DNA of 8,620 bases. It comes from JBBKWX01 sp037969175 (GTDB taxonomy: Bacteria > Bacteroidota > Bacteroidia > AKYH767-A > JBBKVM01). Positions 6,777 through 8,620 of this stretch are shown one piece after another. The notes below the pieces were generated by a model. The model had not been told where the DNA came from. It searched no databases and saw only the letters and a program-made list of their open reading frames with translations. Positions within the stretch are counted from its first letter, which is position 1; each line of letters opens with the position of its first letter. Location of the stretch: contig JBBKWX010000156.1 of the NCBI GenBank assembly GCA_037969175.1, forward strand, positions 1-8,620, read 5' to 3'. Made by a program: the position numbers and the translations under genes.

Positions 6777-6829
6777 TAAATCCAATTTTATGCTTTTTAC
6801 TCTTAATATAGGCTGGTTTTTATTTGATA

Positions 6830-6850
6830 CTAAGCATTCTAATCGCTTAG
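6830..6850. promoter_or_regulatory. Dyad upstream of the purN -7 element
   Basis: CTAAGC and GCTTAG form a perfect 6-bp inverted repeat with a 9-nt spacer. It ends 15 nt before the purN -7 box, covering the place where the -33 element should be. A longer-range 8-bp inverted pair (TTATGCTT at 6788-6795, AAGCATAA at 6851-6858) encloses it. It could be an operator, but chance is possible in AT-rich DNA. Confidence 0.3.
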
Positions 6851-6865
6851 AAGCATAATTTAGTG

Positions 6866-6873
6866 TAATTTTG
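6866..6873 (+). promoter_or_regulatory. Promoter -7 element of the purN operon
   Basis: TAATTTTG matches TAnnTTTG exactly. Only six nt separate it from the ATG at 6880, so the predicted transcription start falls at or next to the start codon and the transcript would be leaderless or nearly so. No TTTG lies at the usual -33 distance; the nearest (6823-6826) is about 39 nt upstream. Confidence 0.6.
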
Positions 6874-6879
6874 CAAAGA

Positions 6880-7467
6880 ATGCAAACACAAAACTTCAAA
6901 CGCATAGCAATTTTTGCTTCGGGAACAGGAACCAACGCTGAAAATTTGATTCGCTTCTTTTTAGAAGGTAGCAAAGCTAGAGTAACTATTGTGTTCAGCG
7001 ACAGGGCAGAAGCGCCTGTCCTAGGGAAAGCCAAAGCATTTGATGTTGAGGCACATTCCTTTAAAGCATCAGAATCCGAGGAATGGGAACGAATTATTCA
7101 TGCCCTGCATGAGAAGAGTATTGATCTTGTTGTTTTGGCAGGATTTCTACGTAAGATCCCCGCTCCCTTATTGGAGCAGTTCCCGGGAAAAGTTGTCAAT
7201 ATCCATCCTGCATTGCTTCCCAAGCATGGCGGCCAGGGTATGTATGGCATGCGCGTACATGAAGCAGTGATAGCGAATAAAGAGAAAAAATCGGGGATCA
7301 CTATTCATATGGTTGATGAAGAATATGACAGAGGACCGATCCTGTTTCAGGCTAGCTGTCCGGTGAGCCTTGAAGACACCCCGCAAACACTTGCAAATAA
7401 AATACATCAGCTGGAGTACGATCATTTTCCCGCCATTGTTGAAGATCTGATTTATAAATTACCATGA
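6880..7467 (+). CDS. purN: Phosphoribosylglycinamide formyltransferase
   Basis: Transfers a formyl group from 10-formyltetrahydrofolate to glycinamide ribonucleotide, the third step of de novo purine synthesis. The 195 aa are standard. The N-terminal KRIAIFASGTGTNAENL loop (7-23) binds the phosphoribosyl moiety. The catalytic residues Asn107 and His109 stand in VVNIHPALLP, and Asp150 in DEEYDRGPILFQ completes the triad, aligning with E. coli Asn106, His108 and Asp144. The HGGQGMYG segment is typical of many PurN proteins. The start is the ATG at 6880; a TTG three codons upstream lies inside the -7 box and is rejected. It is the first gene of a rightward operon, divergent from acpP, and overlaps the MarC gene by ATGA. 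Assignment is certain. Confidence 0.97.
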   Translation: MQTQNFKRIAIFASGTGTNAENLIRFFLEGSKARVTIVFSDRAEAPVLGKAKAFDVEAHSFKASESEEWERIIHALHEKSIDLVVLAGFLRKIPAPLLEQFPGKVVNIHPALLPKHGGQGMYGMRVHEAVIANKEKKSGITIHMVDEEYDRGPILFQASCPVSLEDTPQTLANKIHQLEYDHFPAIVEDLIYKLP

Positions 7468-8024
7468 ACATAAAAGAAATCCTTACTGTATCCATGATCC
7501 TCTTCGCTGTGATCGATATCATTGGATCTATTCCCATAATTATTCAGCTCCGACAAAAAGTAGGACATATACAAAGTGAAAAAGCCACGATAGTTTCGTT
7601 ATTTATTATGGTACTTTTCCTCTTCTTGGGTGAGAGTATTTTGTCTTTGATAGGAATTGATGCAGCTTCATTTGCAATTGCAGGTTCACTCATCATATTT
7701 TTTCTTGCATTGGAAATGATACTCGGGATACGTTTTTATAAAGATGATCTTCCTGAAACTGCATCCATCGTTCCAATTGCATTTCCTCTTATTGCCGGAG
7801 CAGGAACCATGACCACCCTACTTTCGCTTCGTGCAGAGTATGATTACTGGACCATCATTATTGGAATTGTTCTTAATCTGGTACTTGTTTATTTAGTTTT
7901 AAAAAACACCCGACATCTTGAACGAATTCTTGGTCCGGGTGGCATCAGTATTTTGAGAAAAGTATTTGGGATCGTTTTGTTGGCAATTGCAGTGAAATTA
8001 TTCAAAACCAATGTAGGATTATGA
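7464..8024 (+). CDS. MarC-family integral membrane protein
   Basis: Six predicted membrane-spanning segments (about 5-27, 42-64, 68-90, 101-121, 127-147, 162-182) in 186 aa mark it as a small inner-membrane protein. The family pattern is visible: VIDIIGSIPIII in the first helix, FAIAGSLIIFFLALEM in the third, VPIAFPLIAGAGTMTTLL in the fourth and LRKVFGIVLLAIAVKLF near the end. MarC/YchE/YhgN proteins are annotated as putative transporters, but their substrate is unknown; the old link with multiple antibiotic resistance was not upheld. The usual AGPG of helix four is AGAG here. Its ATG overlaps the purN stop and its own stop overlaps the rnhA start, so the three genes are almost surely co-translated. 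Family fairly sure, function unknown. Confidence 0.9.
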   Translation: MNIKEILTVSMILFAVIDIIGSIPIIIQLRQKVGHIQSEKATIVSLFIMVLFLFLGESILSLIGIDAASFAIAGSLIIFFLALEMILGIRFYKDDLPETASIVPIAFPLIAGAGTMTTLLSLRAEYDYWTIIIGIVLNLVLVYLVLKNTRHLERILGPGGISILRKVFGIVLLAIAVKLFKTNVGL

Positions 8025-8479
8025 TCCATATTTTTACGGATGGGTCATCACGCGGAAACCCGGGCCCGGGGGGCTTTGGAGTGGTGTTAAAATTCAATCA
8101 ACATTATAAAGAGATCTCGGATGGCTTTCGGCTTACTACCAACAATCGTATGGAGTTGCTGAGCGTTATCGTCGGACTGGAATCTGTCAAGAATCCGGGT
8201 TCGAATATCTCTGTTTGGTCAGACTCTAAATACGTTGTTGATTCGATCGAAAAGCGTTGGGTCTTTGGATGGGAAAAGAAAGGATATGCGGGCAAAAAAA
8301 ACCCGGATCTATGGGCGCGTTTTTTAAGAATCTATCGCAAACATAATGTGAAGTTCCATTGGATCAAAGGCCATAATGATCATCCCGAAAATGAACGTTG
8401 CGATGAGCTTGCAGTAGCTGCTGCATTATCAGGCAAACTGCATATTGACGAGGGCTACGAAGCAGCGAATAAAAATTAA
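8021..8479 (+). CDS. rnhA: Ribonuclease HI
   Basis: Degrades the RNA strand of RNA-DNA hybrids, removing R-loops and primer remnants in the cytosol. The 152 aa correspond to a single full RNase H domain. The acidic site is complete: Asp7 in FTDGSSRGNPGPGG, Glu45 in NNRMEL, Asp68 in WSDSKYV and Asp128 in ENERCDELA, with the mobile His118 in WIKGHNDH. The basic protrusion that grips the hybrid is present (WVFGWEKKGYAGKK, 80-93), so it resembles E. coli RNase HI rather than protrusion-less types. It is the last gene of the purN operon and overlaps the MarC gene by ATGA. A GC-only palindrome (8059-8070) encodes the conserved NPGPGG turn. Assignment is certain. Confidence 0.97.
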   Translation: MIHIFTDGSSRGNPGPGGFGVVLKFNQHYKEISDGFRLTTNNRMELLSVIVGLESVKNPGSNISVWSDSKYVVDSIEKRWVFGWEKKGYAGKKNPDLWARFLRIYRKHNVKFHWIKGHNDHPENERCDELAVAAALSGKLHIDEGYEAANKN

Positions 8480-8509
8480 TTAGAAATTGTGAATGAGAAA
8501 TGAGGAATT
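8478..8509 (+). repeat. A-rich intergenic repeat, copy 2
   Basis: Matches 158-189 at 28 of 32 positions. The likeness begins within the rnhA stop codon (8477-8479), so the element abuts the gene directly. Confidence 0.6.
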
Positions 8510-8517
8510 TCTTTTTT
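8496..8517 (+). terminator. Weak terminator-like hairpin after rnhA
   Basis: AGAAAT and ATTTCT pair as a 6-bp AT-rich stem around a GAGGA loop, followed by further T residues (8513-8517). It lies 16 nt past the rnhA stop, the right place for the end of the purN operon. The stem is short and weak, and it is built from the junction of two repeat modules, so it may be accidental. Confidence 0.35.
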
Positions 8518-8559
8518 CACCAAAGAGACACAAAAGACAAGGATTAACACGGAAAATTA
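8511..8559 (+). repeat. CACCAAAGAGACA-type intergenic repeat, copy 2
   Basis: The first 20 nt are the exact reverse complement of 260-279, and the next 29 nt remain recognisably related. The same kind of sequence, with CACGGA and TCTCTGCAC words, continues to about 8580. No gene is visible from 8480 to the window end. Confidence 0.6.
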
Positions 8560-8620
8560 TCGCACTGTTTCTCTGCACTCGCACTTTTTTTTATTTTCAC
8601 TCCTAACACTGTTTTTGACC

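Noticed and set aside
6871..6879. TTG start for purN three codons upstream of the ATG
   Set aside because: The TTG is part of the perfect TAATTTTG promoter box and would precede the predicted transcription start.
6712..6879. Riboswitch upstream of purN (purine type)
   Set aside because: The spacing between promoter and ATG leaves no room for an aptamer, and no purine-riboswitch core is visible.

Overview
The window looks like an ordinary chromosomal segment of a Bacteroidota (Bacteroidetes) bacterium. The evidence is AT-rich spacers, leaders without Shine-Dalgarno sequences, promoter elements of the Bacteroidota type (-7 TAnnTTTG, -33 TTTG), the gene order acpP-fabF-rnc-IPExxxVDY-pyk typical of that phylum, and an IPExxxVDY-family protein, a family I know only from Bacteroidota. 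I cannot name a genus. Nothing resembles a phage, plasmid, transposon or defence island.

Layout, left to right. Positions 1-417 are non-coding and hold degenerate intergenic repeats and a strong terminator. A leftward gene for a secreted outer-membrane beta-barrel protein follows (418-1227), with its own promoter. A spacer (1228-1514) carries that promoter and a second terminator of nearly the same sequence as the first. From 6711 down to 1515 runs a compact leftward operon: acpP (acyl carrier protein), fabF (ketoacyl-ACP synthase II), rnc (RNase III), a small IPExxxVDY protein of unknown function, pyk (pyruvate kinase) and an M42 aminopeptidase. Internal gaps are 2-38 nt and the operon ends at the 1463-1491 terminator. 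A divergent promoter region (6712-6879) separates it from a rightward operon, purN-marC-rnhA (6880-8479), whose genes overlap by ATGA at both junctions. The window closes in another repeat-bearing spacer.

The left operon joins fatty-acid elongation (ACP as carrier, FabF as condensing enzyme), RNA processing and the last step of glycolysis. The right operon joins de novo purine synthesis, a MarC-type membrane protein and RNase HI. Every annotated enzyme retains its expected catalytic residues.

I did not find a new multi-gene system. The points most worth checking are the non-ATG start of rnc in frame right behind the fabF stop, the K+-independent signature of the pyruvate kinase, a probably leaderless purN transcript with a dyad over its promoter, the uncharacterised IPExxxVDY gene in a housekeeping operon, and two families of dispersed intergenic repeats, one of which carries the transcription terminators.
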